This document shows positions 1-8,759 of a stretch of 64,000 nt of DNA, piece by piece. Positions within the stretch are counted from its first letter, which is position 1. The number at the start of each line of letters is the position of its first letter. The DNA lies in the NCBI GenBank assembly GCA_004005435.1, contig RZWH01000005.1, positions 1-64,000 of the forward strand, in the 5' to 3' direction. Source of the DNA: Rhodobacteraceae bacterium CCMM004. Its GTDB lineage: Bacteria > Pseudomonadota > Alphaproteobacteria > Rhodobacterales > Rhodobacteraceae. Below the pieces are notes generated by a model, which was not told the DNA's origin, made no database searches, and worked only from the letters and a program-made list of their open reading frames with translations. The translations under genes were made by a program, and so were the position numbers.

Positions 1-73
1 GAAGCTGCGCTTCGCCATCCGCGAAGGCGGCCGCACCGTCGGCGCCGGCGTGGTGTCCAAGATCCTCGACTGA
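1..73 (+). CDS. tuf: Elongation factor Tu, C-terminal end (partial)
   Basis: Only the last 23 codons and the stop are present. The reading frame from base 2 gives a peptide ending [10 protein letters not shown], the characteristic C-terminus of EF-Tu domain 3 (GTP-dependent delivery of aminoacyl-tRNA to the ribosome). Its place directly before rpsJ is the usual order in alphaproteobacterial str-S10 clusters. The rest of the gene lies outside the window. Confidence 0.93.
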   Translation, partial: KLRFAIREGGRTVGAGVVSKILD

Positions 74-83
74 CGGCCGGGCG

Positions 84-116
84 GGGGCCCGATTTTTCGA
101 CGAAAAATCGCGCCCC
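84..116 (+). terminator. Strong hairpin between tuf and rpsJ
   Basis: A perfect 10-bp inverted repeat (CGATTTTTCG, one base, CGAAAAATCG at 90-110) is extended outward by GGGGC/GCCCC with one mismatch. No T-run follows, so it may be an attenuator or an RNA processing or stability structure rather than a full intrinsic terminator. Confidence 0.6.
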
Positions 117-231
117 GCGCCACCCAATGCGCGCTCCCGGCAGGGGGCGGACCAGACAAGTCGGTTCGACGTCGGCGGGGCATGGGGCCCGGCCGACCTC
201 TCAACCGGAGAACCCGAAAAGGGATGAGACC

Positions 232-546
232 ATGGCAGTCGCCAGCCAGAACATCCGCATCCGCCTGAAGGCGTTCGATTACCGCGTGCTGGACGCCAGC
301 ACGCAGGAGATCGTGAACACCGCCAAGCGGACCGGCGCCCAGGTGCGCGGGCCGATCCCGCTGCCCAACAAGATCGAGAAGTTCACCGTCCTGCGCGGTC
401 CCCACGTGGACAAGAAGTCGCGCGACCAGTTCGAGATCCGCACCCACAAGCGGCTCCTCGACATCGTCGACCCGACGCCGCAGACCGTGGACGCGTTGAT
501 GAAGCTCGACCTCGCCGCCGGCGTGGACGTCGAGATCAAGGTCTGA
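232..546 (+). CDS. rpsJ: 30S ribosomal protein S10
   Basis: This 104-residue protein contains the S10 signature [14 protein letters not shown] near the N-terminus and [14 protein letters not shown] at the C-terminus. S10 sits in the 30S head and in many bacteria also works in antitermination with NusB. The start was set at ATG 232 because it gives the normal family length; the frame is open upstream to 127, but that stretch has no S10 similarity. First gene of the S10 cluster, 13 bp before rplC. Confidence 0.97.
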   Translation: MAVASQNIRIRLKAFDYRVLDASTQEIVNTAKRTGAQVRGPIPLPNKIEKFTVLRGPHVDKKSRDQFEIRTHKRLLDIVDPTPQTVDALMKLDLAAGVDVEIKV

Positions 547-559
547 GGAGGGCACCGAT

Positions 560-1432
560 ATGCTACGCTCAGGCGTTATCGCCAAGAAGGTCGGGATGAC
601 CCGCATCTTCCAGGACGACGGCAAGCAGATTCCCGTCACCGTCCTGCAACTCGACAAGCTCCAGGTGGTGGCCCAGCGCACGCCCGAGGCGCACGGCTAT
701 GCCGCGGTGCAGCTCGGCGCCGGCGTGGCCAAGGCCAAGCGGACGTCCAAGGCGCTGCGCGGCCACTTCGCCGTGGCCAAGGTCGAGCCCAAGCGCAAGA
801 TCGCCGAGTTCCGGGTGCACCCCGAGAACCTGATCGACGTGGGCGAGGAGATCACCGCGAACCATTACTTCGAGGGGCAGTTCGTCGACGTCTCCGGCAC
901 CTCCATCGGCAAGGGCTTTGCTGGCGCGATGAAGCGGCACAACTTCAGCGGCCTCAGGGCGTCGCACGGCGTGTCGATCTCGCACCGCAGCCACGGCTCG
1001 ACCGGCCAGTGCCAAGATCCCGGCAAGGTGTTCAAGGGCAAGAAGATGGCCGGCCACATGGGCGCCGCCCGCGTGACCACGCAGAACCTGCAGGTGGTCA
1101 AGACCGACGCCGACCGCGGCCTGATCATGGTCAAGGGCGCCGTGCCCGGCTCCAAGGGCGGCTGGGTCACGATCAAGGACGCGGTGAAGAAGCCGGTGCC
1201 GGAGAACGTGATCTACCCCGCCGCGCTCAAGTCTGCCGCCGAGGAGGCTGCGCGCCTGGCCGAGGAAGCTGCCGCCGCCGCCGAGGCCGAGGCTAAGGCC
1301 GCCGAGGAGGCCCGCCTGGCCGAGGAGGCCGCGCAGCAGGAGGCCGCGCTGAAGGAGGCCGAGGCCGAGATCGCCGAAGAGAAGTCGGGCACCGACAACT
1401 CGGACGCCGAAAAGAAGGACGGTGAGGAATGA
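560..1432 (+). CDS. rplC: 50S ribosomal protein L3 with Ala/Glu-rich C-terminal tail
   Basis: L3 is an early-assembly 23S rRNA binder whose loop reaches the peptidyl-transferase centre. The start [17 protein letters not shown] and the block [25 protein letters not shown] are typical. At 290 residues it is longer than the common 205-240; the last ~65 residues are a low-complexity tail of repeated [11 protein letters not shown]-like units, probably a charged helix. A GAGGAGGG ribosome binding site precedes the ATG. The stop overlaps the rplD start by 4 bp, implying translational coupling. Confidence 0.97.
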   Translation: MLRSGVIAKKVGMTRIFQDDGKQIPVTVLQLDKLQVVAQRTPEAHGYAAVQLGAGVAKAKRTSKALRGHFAVAKVEPKRKIAEFRVHPENLIDVGEEITANHYFEGQFVDVSGTSIGKGFAGAMKRHNFSGLRASHGVSISHRSHGSTGQCQDPGKVFKGKKMAGHMGAARVTTQNLQVVKTDADRGLIMVKGAVPGSKGGWVTIKDAVKKPVPENVIYPAALKSAAEEAARLAEEAAAAAEAEAKAAEEARLAEEAAQQEAALKEAEAEIAEEKSGTDNSDAEKKDGEE

Positions 1433-2046
1433 AACTCGACGTGATCACGCTGGACGGCGGATCGGCGGGCGAGGTCGAGCTGGGCGACGACGTCTTCGGG
1501 CTCGAACCGCGCGCCGACATCCTGCACCGCGTCGTCCGCTGGCAGCGCAACAACGCGCAACAGGGGACGCACAAGGTCAAGACCCGGTCCGAGACCAGCT
1601 ATTCGACCAAGAAGATCTATCGCCAAAAGGGGACCGGCGGCGCACGCCACGGCGACCGTAACGCGCCGATCTTTCGCAAGGGCGGTATCTACAAGGGCCC
1701 GGTCCCGCGCAGCCACGGCCACGAGCTGACCAAGAAGTTCCGCAAGCTGGGGCTCAAGCACGCGCTGTCCTCCAAGGCGCAGGCCGGTCAGATCGTGGTG
1801 ATCGAGACGGCCGAGGCCGAGGGCAAGACGGCCGCGCTGGCCAAGCAGGTCAAAGAGCTGGGCTGGAAGCGGGCGCTGGTCATCGACGGGGCCGAGGTGA
1901 ACGAGGGCTTTGCCCGCGCCGCGGCCAATATCGAGGGTCTGGACGTCCTGCCGTCGATGGGCGCCAACGTCTACGACATCCTGAAGCGCGACACGCTGGT
2001 CCTGACCAAGGCCGCCGTCGAAGCGCTGGAAGCGAGGCTGAAATGA
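1429..2046 (+). CDS. rplD: 50S ribosomal protein L4
   Basis: At 205 residues this has the normal L4 length. The central segment [22 protein letters not shown] is the conserved extended loop that threads into the 50S subunit. In enterobacteria L4 is the autogenous repressor of the S10 operon; whether that applies here cannot be seen. It overlaps rplC and rplW by 4 bp each (ATGA), so the three are probably translated in sequence. Confidence 0.97.
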   Translation: MKLDVITLDGGSAGEVELGDDVFGLEPRADILHRVVRWQRNNAQQGTHKVKTRSETSYSTKKIYRQKGTGGARHGDRNAPIFRKGGIYKGPVPRSHGHELTKKFRKLGLKHALSSKAQAGQIVVIETAEAEGKTAALAKQVKELGWKRALVIDGAEVNEGFARAAANIEGLDVLPSMGANVYDILKRDTLVLTKAAVEALEARLK

Positions 2047-2339
2047 GCGCGAAGGCAGAGCACTACGACGTGATCCGCAAGCCGATCATCACCGAAAAGG
2101 CGACCATGGCGTCCGAGAACGGCGCTGTCGTCTTTGAGGTGGCGATGGACGCGGCCAAGCCCGAGATCAAGGCGGCTGTGGAAGAGCTCTTCGGGGTCAA
2201 GGTGAAGGCGGTCAACACGTCGATCACCAAGGGCAAGCAGAAGCGCTTCCGCGGTCAGATGGGCCGCCGCAAGGACGTCAAGAAGGCGTATGTGACCCTC
2301 GAAGAGGGGAATACGATCGACGTGACGACGGGGCTCTGA
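2043..2339 (+). CDS. rplW: 50S ribosomal protein L23
   Basis: This 98-residue protein starts with [15 protein letters not shown], the L23 signature, and contains [22 protein letters not shown]23 lines the tunnel exit and docks trigger factor and SRP. In most bacteria rplB follows at once; here the S10 cluster breaks after rplW, with a terminator and about 1 kb of unrelated sequence before rplB. Confidence 0.96.
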   Translation: MSAKAEHYDVIRKPIITEKATMASENGAVVFEVAMDAAKPEIKAAVEELFGVKVKAVNTSITKGKQKRFRGQMGRRKDVKKAYVTLEEGNTIDVTTGL

Positions 2340-2376
2340 GCCGGTCTAGCGTCGACTTCGCTCAATCCATTTGAAC

Positions 2377-2412
2377 CCAAAAGCCTCCACTTTATGGAGG
2401 CTTTTGGTGTTG
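2377..2412 (+). terminator. Intrinsic terminator after rplW
   Basis: A 12-bp perfect stem (CCAAAAGCCTCC at 2377-2388 with GGAGGCTTTTGG at 2396-2407) and a 7-nt loop are followed by TGTTGT. The closing TTTT lies inside the stem. It ends the rpsJ-rplCDW transcript. Confidence 0.8.
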
Positions 2413-2438
2413 TCACGATTCTGTAACACATCTATCCT
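2410..2438 (+). promoter_or_regulatory. Putative housekeeping promoter for the 2559-2864 gene
   Basis: TTGTCA (2410-2415), a 17-bp spacer and TATCCT (2433-2438) follow immediately after the rplW terminator. The expected start point near 2445 leaves an ~115-nt leader before the GTG at 2559. Based on consensus match only. Confidence 0.45.
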
Positions 2439-2558
2439 ATCCGCAGTGTCAAGACGCAAACGGGCGTAGAACCCAATTCACAGACCGCCCCGTAGAACGT
2501 CGCTTCCGTGTGCAACCGATATCGAGCAGCTCGATTGGTTCGGCGCAAGGAGAGTCAC

Positions 2559-2864
2559 GTGTCCTATCAATACAGACCCATTGCTTTCTCGGCTTTGCAT
2601 GTTGCCAAGAGTCGGGACATGTTCATGCAAGGCGGATTCCTGGAACGATCGCGCGGGCATTTGCAGAGTTGGCCTTGGTTGCATATGCACATACGCTTCG
2701 GGAATATCGAAGGTGCGGTTTGGGCGAACAAAGACCGCACACGCTTTGTAATTGTACACATTGAGCCTGAAACTGGAGCCATGGTCCGCCTGTCGGAGCT
2801 TTCCTCGTCAGAGCTCGCCGCCTTCACTGCGAGGGAAGGGGTGTTCTACAGAGTTGCTACCTAG
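2559..2864 (+). CDS. Hypothetical protein inserted in the S10 cluster
   Basis: I do not recognise this 101-residue protein. It starts at GTG 2559 with a good Shine-Dalgarno (AAGGAGAG at 2547-2554); the frame stays open upstream to 2508, but that part has no ribosome binding site. It has no signal peptide or membrane segment. The middle is aromatic and basic (SWPWLHMHIRFG) and the C-terminal third acidic (LSELSSSELAAF). Its base composition is visibly lower in GC than the ribosomal genes on both sides, which suggests later acquisition. It lies between a terminator and a stress-type promoter, so it is probably its own transcription unit. Confidence 0.6.
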   Translation: MSYQYRPIAFSALHVAKSRDMFMQGGFLERSRGHLQSWPWLHMHIRFGNIEGAVWANKDRTRFVIVHIEPETGAMVRLSELSSSELAAFTAREGVFYRVAT

Positions 2865-2892
2865 GTTTAGCCCGGCGACGGATCGTGACGTA

Positions 2893-2918
2893 GGAACGAT
2901 GCGCCGACCGCGCACGTT
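2893..2918 (+). promoter_or_regulatory. Putative EcfG (general stress) promoter for csbD
   Basis: GGAAC (2893-2897), 17 bases and CGTT (2915-2918) match the alphaproteobacterial EcfG consensus GGAAC-N16/17-CGTT. The predicted start point lies about 25 bp before the CsbD-like gene, a class of gene that is stress-induced elsewhere. Whether this organism has an EcfG sigma factor cannot be seen here. Confidence 0.5.
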
Positions 2919-2948
2919 GAGGACGTGTATCACCGTAGGAGAGTACCG

Positions 2949-3116
2949 ATGTCGAACGACGATCAAGTGAAGGGCAAGGCCAAGGATATCGGCGGCAAGA
3001 TCAAGGAAGAGGTCGGCGACGCCACCGGCAACGACAAGATGAAGGAAGAGGGCCAGGCCGATCAGGTCGAAGGCAAGGTCCAGAAGGGCGTCGGCGACAT
3101 CAAGGACAAGATCTGA
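2949..3116 (+). CDS. CsbD-like stress protein
   Basis: This 55-residue, highly charged protein consists of CsbD-type units (DQVKGKAKDIGGKIKEEVGD, QVEGKVQKGVGDIKDKI). CsbD was named from Bacillus as a sigma-B-controlled protein; its molecular role is unknown. A TAGGAGAG ribosome binding site lies 6-7 bp before the ATG. The upstream GGAAC-N17-CGTT motif supports stress control independent of ribosomal gene transcription. Its position between rplW and rplB is unusual for the S10 operon. Confidence 0.85.
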   Translation: MSNDDQVKGKAKDIGGKIKEEVGDATGNDKMKEEGQADQVEGKVQKGVGDIKDKI

Positions 3117-3194
3117 TCCCGCGCGCTACCTCCCGGCGGCGCCAGGGCGCCGCCGGACCGTAGGGCGAAACGGGGAAGGAAGGCCATTCCGCCC

Positions 3195-3223
3195 TTGACC
3201 CTTCCCTCCGTCTTCCCTAACAG
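3195..3223 (+). promoter_or_regulatory. Putative promoter for rplB and downstream genes
   Basis: TTGACC (3195-3200), a 17-bp spacer and TAACAG (3218-3223) precede rplB by ~135 bp. The -35 is good and the -10 weak, as is common in Rhodobacterales. A promoter is needed here because the S10 cluster is interrupted by terminators upstream. Confidence 0.45.
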
Positions 3224-3239
3224 ACCCCATCCGCTACCG

Positions 3240-3264
3240 GCCCCGGATTCGTCCGGGGCTTCGC
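3240..3264 (+). terminator. Hairpin with TTCG loop before rplB
   Basis: An 8-bp perfect stem GCCCCGGA/TCCGGGGC (3240-3247 with 3252-3259) closes a TTCG tetraloop, followed by TTCGCTTTT. It could terminate csbD transcription. Because it lies just downstream of the putative rplB promoter it could also act as a leader attenuator. Confidence 0.6.
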
Positions 3265-3357
3265 TTTTGCGCGGAGGCGGGTGAGTCGGGGACCTCAGGG
3301 GCCCTTTACACAGACAGCCGGGACCACCCGGCGCGAGCTAAACGGAAGACAGAAAGC

Positions 3358-4200
3358 ATGGCACTCAAGTCGTACAAGCCGACGACGCCGGGCCAGCGCG
3401 GGCTGGTGCTGATCGACCGTTCGGAGCTTTGGAAAGGCCGTCCGGTCAAGTCCCTCACCGAGGGCTTGTCCAAGAAGGCGGGCCGGAACAACACCGGACG
3501 GATCACGATGCGCCGCCGCGGCGGCGGGGCGAAGCGTCTCTACCGCATCGTGGACTTCAAGCGCACCAAGCACGACGTCGAGGCGACGGTGATCCGGATC
3601 GAATACGATCCCAACCGCACCGCCTTCATCGCGCTGGTGCAGTATCACGATGGCGAGCAGGCCTATATCCTGGCGCCCCAGCGCCTGGCCGTGGGCGACA
3701 AGATCGTCTCGGGCGACAAGGTCGACGTGAAGCCCGGCAACGCGATGCCGTTTCAGGGCATGCCCATCGGCACCATCGTCCACAACATCGAGATGAAGCC
3801 GGGAAAGGGCGGGCAGATCGCGCGCGCCGCAGGCACCTACGCCCAGTTCGTGGGCCGCGACGGCGGCTATGCCCAGATCCGGCTGTCTTCGGGCGAGCTG
3901 CGCCTAGTCCGCCAGGAATGCATGGCCACGGTCGGTGCGGTGTCGAACCCCGACAACTCGAACCAGAACCTCGGCAAGGCCGGCCGCAACCGGCACCTGG
4001 GCAAGCGTCCCAGCGTCCGCGGCGTGGTGATGAACCCGGTCGACCACCCCCACGGCGGCGGCGAGGGCCGCACCAGCGGTGGCCGTCACCCGGTCACCCC
4101 CTGGGGCAAGCCGACCAAGGGTGCCCGCACCCGCGACAAGAACAAGGCGTCGTCGAAGCTCATCCTGCGCTCGCGTCACGCCAAGAAGAAGGGCCGTTAA
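3358..4200 (+). CDS. rplB: 50S ribosomal protein L2
   Basis: At 280 residues this is full-length L2, needed for subunit joining and peptidyl transfer. It has the N-terminal [17 protein letters not shown] block, the RNA-binding core and the C-terminal [29 protein letters not shown] segment, which includes the conserved histidine of the peptidyl-transferase region. It is 3 bp from rpsS. First ribosomal gene after the interruption. Confidence 0.98.
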   Translation: MALKSYKPTTPGQRGLVLIDRSELWKGRPVKSLTEGLSKKAGRNNTGRITMRRRGGGAKRLYRIVDFKRTKHDVEATVIRIEYDPNRTAFIALVQYHDGEQAYILAPQRLAVGDKIVSGDKVDVKPGNAMPFQGMPIGTIVHNIEMKPGKGGQIARAAGTYAQFVGRDGGYAQIRLSSGELRLVRQECMATVGAVSNPDNSNQNLGKAGRNRHLGKRPSVRGVVMNPVDHPHGGGEGRTSGGRHPVTPWGKPTKGARTRDKNKASSKLILRSRHAKKKGR

Positions 4201-4203
4201 GAT

Positions 4204-4482
4204 ATGAGCCGTTCCGTCTGGAAAGGGCCCTTCGTGGACAGCTACGTCCTGAAGAAGGCCGAGAAGACCCGCGAGTCGGGCCGCAACGAGGTCATCAAGA
4301 TCTGGTCGCGCCGCTCCACCATCCTGCCCCAGTTCGTCGGGCTGACCTTCGGCGTCTACAACGGCAAGAAGCACGTGCCGGTGAACGTCACCGAGGACAT
4401 GATCGGCCAGAAGTTCGGGGAATACTCGCCGACGCGGACCTACTACGGTCACGCCGCCGACAAGAAGGCCAAGCGCAAATGA
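4204..4482 (+). CDS. rpsS: 30S ribosomal protein S19
   Basis: This 92-residue protein opens [12 protein letters not shown] and contains [23 protein letters not shown], the S19 signature. S19 pairs with S13 in the 30S head and contacts the inter-subunit bridge. The stop overlaps the rplV start by 4 bp (ATGA). Confidence 0.97.
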   Translation: MSRSVWKGPFVDSYVLKKAEKTRESGRNEVIKIWSRRSTILPQFVGLTFGVYNGKKHVPVNVTEDMIGQKFGEYSPTRTYYGHAADKKAKRK

Positions 4483-4859
4483 GCAAGGACAAGAACCCCC
4501 GCCGCGTGGCCGAGAACGAGGCCATGGCCAAGACGCGGATGCTGCGCACCAGCCCGCAGAAGCTGAACCTGGTGGCGGCGATGATCCGCGGCAAGAAGGT
4601 GGAAAAGGCGCTGGCCGACCTCACCTTCTCGAAAAAGCGCATTTCGGACGACGTGAAGAAATGTCTTCAGTCGGCCATCGCCAACGCCGAGAACAACCAC
4701 AACCTGGACGTCGACGAGCTGATCGTGGCCGAGGCCTGGGTCGGCAAGAACCTGACGATGAAGCGCGGCCGCCCGCGGGCGCGCGGCCGGTTCGGCCGGA
4801 TCGTCAAGCCGTTCAGCGAACTGACCATCAAGGTCCGCCAGGTCGAGGAGCAAGCCTAA
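4479..4859 (+). CDS. rplV: 50S ribosomal protein L22
   Basis: The 126-residue protein has the L22 features [17 protein letters not shown] and, at the C-terminus, [22 protein letters not shown], the loop that lines the exit tunnel. The start at 4479 overlaps the rpsS stop and gives the normal length; the much longer open frame upstream is a shadow of rplB and rpsS. Its stop is joined to the rpsC start as TAATG. Confidence 0.97.
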   Translation: MSKDKNPRRVAENEAMAKTRMLRTSPQKLNLVAAMIRGKKVEKALADLTFSKKRISDDVKKCLQSAIANAENNHNLDVDELIVAEAWVGKNLTMKRGRPRARGRFGRIVKPFSELTIKVRQVEEQA

Positions 4860-5560
4860 TGGGTAACAAGGTCAATCCCGTCGGGATGCGGCTCCAGGTC
4901 AACCGAACCTGGGACAGCCGCTGGTACGCCGACACCAAGGATTACGGCGACCTCCTGCTCGAGGACATCCGGATCCGCGAGTTCATCAAGGAAGAGTGCA
5001 AGGCCGCCGGCGTCTCCCGCGTGATCATCGAGCGCCCCCACCGCAAGTGCCGGGTGACCGTGCACACCGCGCGTCCGGGCGTGATCATCGGCAAAAAGGG
5101 CGCCGACATCGAAAGCCTGCGCAAGAAGCTGGCGTCGATGACCGACAGCGAGCTGCACCTCAACATCGTCGAAGTGCGCAAGCCCGAGCTCGACGCCGTG
5201 CTGGTGGGCGAGAGCATCGCGCAGCAGCTGGAGCGCCGGGTCAGCTTCCGCCGCGCGATGAAGCGGGCGGTGCAGAACGCCATGCGCATGGGCGCGCTCG
5301 GCATCCGGGTGAACGTCGCGGGCCGCCTCGGCGGCGCCGAGATCGCGCGGACCGAGTGGTATCGCGAGGGCCGGGTGCCGCTGCACACCCTGCGGGCCGA
5401 CATCGACTATGCCAAGGTGGAGGCCAAGACCGCCTATGGCGTGATCGGCATCCAGGTGTGGATCTTCAAGGGCGAGATCATGGAGCACGATCCCAGTGCG
5501 CGTGACCGCCGCCAGCAGGAGCTGCAGGAGGGCCCCGCCCCCCGCGGCGCCCGGCGCTGA
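4859..5560 (+). CDS. rpsC: 30S ribosomal protein S3
   Basis: This 233-residue protein begins [22 protein letters not shown] and contains the KH-domain GxxG-type loop [18 protein letters not shown]3 lies at the mRNA entry channel and takes part in the ribosomal helicase. The ATG at 4859 shares bases with the rplV stop codon. The C-terminal tail ([17 protein letters not shown]) is basic and short. Confidence 0.97.
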   Translation: MGNKVNPVGMRLQVNRTWDSRWYADTKDYGDLLLEDIRIREFIKEECKAAGVSRVIIERPHRKCRVTVHTARPGVIIGKKGADIESLRKKLASMTDSELHLNIVEVRKPELDAVLVGESIAQQLERRVSFRRAMKRAVQNAMRMGALGIRVNVAGRLGGAEIARTEWYREGRVPLHTLRADIDYAKVEAKTAYGVIGIQVWIFKGEIMEHDPSARDRRQQELQEGPAPRGARR

Positions 5561-5573
5561 GGAGGACTGACAG

Positions 5574-5987
5574 ATGCTGCAACCAAAGCGCACCAAGTTC
5601 CGCAAGATGCACAAGGGCCGGATCCACGGCGAGGCCAAGGGAGGGTCGGACCTGAACTTCGGCACCTTCGGCCTCAAGGCGGTGGAGCCCGAGCGCATCA
5701 CCGCGCGCCAGATCGAGGCCGCGCGCCGTGCGATGACCCGCCACATGAAACGTCAGGGGCGGGTGTGGATCCGCATCTTCCCCGACACGCCGGTGACGTC
5801 CAAGCCCACCGAGGTGCGGATGGGCAAGGGCAAGGGCTCGGTCGATTTCTGGGCCGCCAAGGTCAAGCCCGGCCGGGTGATGTTCGAGATCGACGGCGTG
5901 GCCGAGCCCATCGCCCGCGAGGCCCTGCGCCTGGCCGCGATGAAGCTGCCGATCAAGACCCGCACGGTGATGCGCGAAGACTGGTAA
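5574..5987 (+). CDS. rplP: 50S ribosomal protein L16
   Basis: The 137-residue protein starts [16 protein letters not shown] and has the L16 core [34 protein letters not shown]16 organises the A-site tRNA region of the 50S subunit. AGGAGG precedes the ATG. In most bacteria rpmC follows directly; here a terminator and another gene come next. Confidence 0.97.
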   Translation: MLQPKRTKFRKMHKGRIHGEAKGGSDLNFGTFGLKAVEPERITARQIEAARRAMTRHMKRQGRVWIRIFPDTPVTSKPTEVRMGKGKGSVDFWAAKVKPGRVMFEIDGVAEPIAREALRLAAMKLPIKTRTVMREDW

Positions 5988-6028
5988 TCCCGGACAGATT
6001 GATGTCCGGCTGCTATGACCACGGGACA

Positions 6029-6054
6029 CCCCCGGCTCCACGGCCGGGGGTTTT
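6029..6054 (+). terminator. Intrinsic terminator after rplP
   Basis: An 8-bp perfect GC stem (CCCCCGGC at 6029-6036 with GCCGGGGG at 6043-6050), a 6-nt loop and TTTTCTTT form a classical terminator inside what is normally a continuous rplP-rpmC operon. Confidence 0.85.
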
Positions 6055-6131
6055 CTTTGGCGGGCTTGCGTCCGCCGCCGCAGGGCGGTTCAGTGGTCTC
6101 TCACGGGGACGATTGACGAAAGGAAGACCCG

Positions 6132-6455
6132 ATGCCCGACATCAGCACCAACAAGGTTGTGCGCGTCATCTTCCTGGCCCGCGAGTTCGGCGCGGACAGC
6201 CACCAGCTCCGCGACTACGTCTCCGGGATGAACGCCGATGAGGCGGCCAACCTCGTGGCGATCATGTGGGTCGGGCGGGAGAGCTTCGAGGCCGACGACT
6301 GGGACGAGGCGGTGCAGACGGCGCACGAAGAGGCCACCGCCCCGACCGAGGCCTACCTGAGCGGCATTCCCGAACTGGCCGACCACCTGGAGGCCGGGCT
6401 CGAAGCCATGGGCATCGACCCGACGGACGCCGAAGAGCACTACCGGGACCGCTGA
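6132..6455 (+). CDS. DUF3775 domain protein
   Basis: This 107-residue acidic protein matches my recollection of the small DUF3775 family: MPDISTNKVVRVIFLAREFG at the N-terminus, then NADEAANLVAIMWVGRESFE and a helical C-terminus. Its function is unknown. A clear AAAGGAAG ribosome binding site precedes the ATG. It sits between the rplP terminator and rpmC, so it is a local insertion in the ribosomal cluster, and it is followed by the first copy of a paired-palindrome repeat. Confidence 0.75.
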   Translation: MPDISTNKVVRVIFLAREFGADSHQLRDYVSGMNADEAANLVAIMWVGRESFEADDWDEAVQTAHEEATAPTEAYLSGIPELADHLEAGLEAMGIDPTDAEEHYRDR

Positions 6456-6498
6456 GCGCACCGCGTAGAGACGCGTCGCCTCTGCGGTGCCGCTGGGT

Positions 6499-6545
6499 GC
6501 AAGGCGCTTCGAAGCGCCTTGCCAAGGGCTTTCCAAAGCCCTTGG
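6499..6545. repeat. Paired-palindrome element, copy 1
   Basis: Two adjoining near-perfect palindromes: a 24-bp one centred on TTC/GAA (6499-6522, half site GCAAGGCGCTTC) and another with half site CCAAGGGCTTT around CC (6522-6545). It is followed by CCCCGC. The same architecture, with different but self-complementary stems, recurs at 11251 and 16113. Confidence 0.8.
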
Positions 6546-6680
6546 CCCCGCACTGCGGATTAGGGGTTGCAAACCGGGGCGGGGGGCAGTAGCCCACACG
6601 CCTGTTCACGACCTCCACGGGAATCGGCGTGACCTGCCAGGGCAGGGCGTCCCCGTGATGTTGATAAGGAGAGTGGCGCC

Positions 6681-6887
6681 ATGGACGCCAAGGAGCTTCG
6701 GGACAAGACGCCCGACGAGCTGAAAGACCAGCTCACCCAACTTAAGAAGGAGGCGTTCAACCTCCGCTTCCAGCAGGCGACCAGCCAGTTGGAGAACACG
6801 GCGCGGATGCGCCAGGTCCGCCGCGACGTCGCGCGGGTCAAGACCGTTCTGAACGAGAAGGCCGCTGCCGCGGCGGGAGAAGCCTGA
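6681..6887 (+). CDS. rpmC: 50S ribosomal protein L29
   Basis: This 68-residue, helical protein has [27 protein letters not shown] and the conserved [15 protein letters not shown], as in L29 near the polypeptide exit. AAGGAGAG precedes the start. It is 1 bp from rpsQ. Confidence 0.95.
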   Translation: MDAKELRDKTPDELKDQLTQLKKEAFNLRFQQATSQLENTARMRQVRRDVARVKTVLNEKAAAAAGEA

Positions 6888-6888
6888 G

Positions 6889-7119
6889 ATGCCCAAGCGT
6901 ATCCTCCAGGGCACCGTGACTTCGGATGCCAACGCCCAGACCGTCACCGTCTCGGTCGAGCGCCGCTTCACCCACCCGGTGCTGAAAAAGACCATCCGCA
7001 AGTCCAAGAAGTATCGGGCCCACGACCCCGAAAACAGCTTCAAGACGGGCGACAGCGTGCGCATTCAGGAATGCGCGCCGATCTCGAAAACCAAACGCTG
7101 GGAGGTGATCGCCAACTAG
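6889..7119 (+). CDS. rpsQ: 30S ribosomal protein S17
   Basis: This 76-residue protein has the order [59 protein letters not shown] expected for S17, a primary 16S rRNA binding protein with an OB fold. It follows rpmC at once and is separated from rplN by a 73-bp gap. Confidence 0.96.
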   Translation: MPKRILQGTVTSDANAQTVTVSVERRFTHPVLKKTIRKSKKYRAHDPENSFKTGDSVRIQECAPISKTKRWEVIAN

Positions 7120-7192
7120 GCCATCACCAGACCGGTTTGAACGAAACCCTGGGGGCGACAACAGACCACCCCCCAAAGGTCGGGAGAAACCC

Positions 7193-7561
7193 ATGATCCA
7201 GATGCAGACCAATCTGGATGTCGCTGACAACTCCGGCGCCCGCCGAGTTCAGTGCATCAAGGTCCTCGGCGGCTCCAAGCGCAAGTATGCGTCCGTGGGC
7301 GACATCATCGTGGTGTCGGTCAAGGAGGCGATCCCGCGCGGCCGCGTGAAGAAGGGCGACGTGCGCAAGGCCGTCGTCGTGCGCACGGCCAAGGAAGTGC
7401 GCCGCGAGGACGGCACCGCCATCCGCTTCGACCGCAACGCCGCGGTCATCCTTAACAACAACAACGAACCCGTGGGCACCCGCATCTTCGGCCCCGTGGT
7501 GCGCGAACTGCGCGCCAAGAACTTCATGAAGATCATCTCGCTCGCCCCGGAGGTGCTCTGA
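7193..7561 (+). CDS. rplN: 50S ribosomal protein L14
   Basis: The 122-residue protein begins [27 protein letters not shown], the L14 signature, and ends [22 protein letters not shown]14 forms inter-subunit bridges and binds RsfS. A CGGGAGAAACCC ribosome binding site lies before the ATG. Its stop overlaps the rplX start by 1 bp. Confidence 0.97.
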   Translation: MIQMQTNLDVADNSGARRVQCIKVLGGSKRKYASVGDIIVVSVKEAIPRGRVKKGDVRKAVVVRTAKEVRREDGTAIRFDRNAAVILNNNNEPVGTRIFGPVVRELRAKNFMKIISLAPEVL

Positions 7562-7866
7562 TGGCCGCGAAACTGAAAAAGGGCGATAAGGTCGTCGTGC
7601 TGACCGGCAAGGACCGTGGCAAGCAGGGCGAGATCACCCAGGTGATGCCCAAGGCCGGCAAGGCCGTCGTCGATGGCCTGAACATCGCCATCCGCCACAC
7701 CAAGCAGAGCCAGCAGAGCCAGGGCGGCCGCGTCCCCCAGGCGATGCCGATCGACCTCAGCAACCTTGCCATCGTTGACGCCAACGGCAAGCCGACCCGC
7801 GTGGGCTTTCGCGATGAGGACGGCAAGAAGGTGCGCTTTGCCAAGACCACGGGAGACGCGATCTGA
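7561..7866 (+). CDS. rplX: 50S ribosomal protein L24
   Basis: This 101-residue protein shows the KOW motif [19 protein letters not shown] at the N-terminus, which defines L24, an assembly initiator for the 50S subunit. The start and stop codons overlap rplN and rplE by 1 bp. Confidence 0.97.
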   Translation: MAAKLKKGDKVVVLTGKDRGKQGEITQVMPKAGKAVVDGLNIAIRHTKQSQQSQGGRVPQAMPIDLSNLAIVDANGKPTRVGFRDEDGKKVRFAKTTGDAI

Positions 7867-8438
7867 TGCTCGACGCAACCGACTATACCCCGCGTCTCAA
7901 GGCGCAGTTCGAGGCCGAGATCAAAGCCAAGCTCAAGGAAGAGTTCGGCTACTCCAACGACATGATGATTCCGCGCCTCGACAAGATCGTGCTGAACATC
8001 GGTGCCGGGGCCGAGGCCGTCCGCGACAGCAAGAAGGCGAAAAGCGCGCAGGAAGACCTGACCGCCATCGCCGGCCAGAAGGCCGTGATCACCAAGGCCA
8101 AGAAGTCCATCGCCGGCTTTCGCGTCCGTGAGGACATGCCGCTGGGCGCCAAGGTCACTCTGCGCGGCGACCGGATGTACGAGTTCCTCGACCGCATGAT
8201 CACCATCGCGCTGCCCCGCGTCCGCGACTTCCGCGGCGTCAAGGCGACGGCGTTCGACGGCCGCGGCAACTATGCCATGGGCATCAAGGAGCACATCGTG
8301 TTCCCCGAGATCAACTTCGACAAGGTCGACGAGGTCTGGGGCCTGGACGTGATCATCTGCACCACCGCAAAGACGGACGCAGAGGCCAAGGCGCTGCTCA
8401 AGCACTTCAACATGCCGTTCTCGGGCGAAGGGAAATAA
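7866..8438 (+). CDS. rplE: 50S ribosomal protein L5
   Basis: At 190 residues this has L5 features: [45 protein letters not shown] and [31 protein letters not shown]5 binds 5S rRNA and contacts the P-site tRNA. It overlaps rplX by 1 bp and leaves 2 bp before rpsN. Confidence 0.97.
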   Translation: MLDATDYTPRLKAQFEAEIKAKLKEEFGYSNDMMIPRLDKIVLNIGAGAEAVRDSKKAKSAQEDLTAIAGQKAVITKAKKSIAGFRVREDMPLGAKVTLRGDRMYEFLDRMITIALPRVRDFRGVKATAFDGRGNYAMGIKEHIVFPEINFDKVDEVWGLDVIICTTAKTDAEAKALLKHFNMPFSGEGK

Positions 8439-8440
8439 TC

Positions 8441-8746
8441 ATGGCCAAGAAAGCAATGATCGAGCGCGAGAAGAAGCGGCAGAAGCTCGTGGAGCAGTAC
8501 GCCGCCAAGCGCGCCCAGTTGAAAGAGATCGCGCGGGACGAAAGCCGCCCGATGGAAGAGCGATTCAAGGCGCAGCTCAAGCTGGCCAAGCTGCCGCGCA
8601 ACTCGTCTGAGACGCGTCTGCACAACCGCTGTCAGCTGACCGGGCGTCCCCACGCCTATTATCGCAAGCTGAAGATGAGCCGGATCGCACTCCGGGAGCT
8701 GGGCTCGAACGGCCAGATCCCCGGTATGGTCAAGTCGAGCTGGTGA
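8441..8746 (+). CDS. rpsN: 30S ribosomal protein S14 (zinc-independent form)
   Basis: The 101-residue protein has the long S14 form, [17 protein letters not shown], and the C-terminal block [27 protein letters not shown]. It keeps a single cysteine instead of the two CxxC pairs of zinc-binding S14, so it is the zinc-independent type usual in alphaproteobacteria. Confidence 0.96.
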   Translation: MAKKAMIEREKKRQKLVEQYAAKRAQLKEIARDESRPMEERFKAQLKLAKLPRNSSETRLHNRCQLTGRPHAYYRKLKMSRIALRELGSNGQIPGMVKSSW

Positions 8747-8759
8747 GGAGGGCAAGGAT

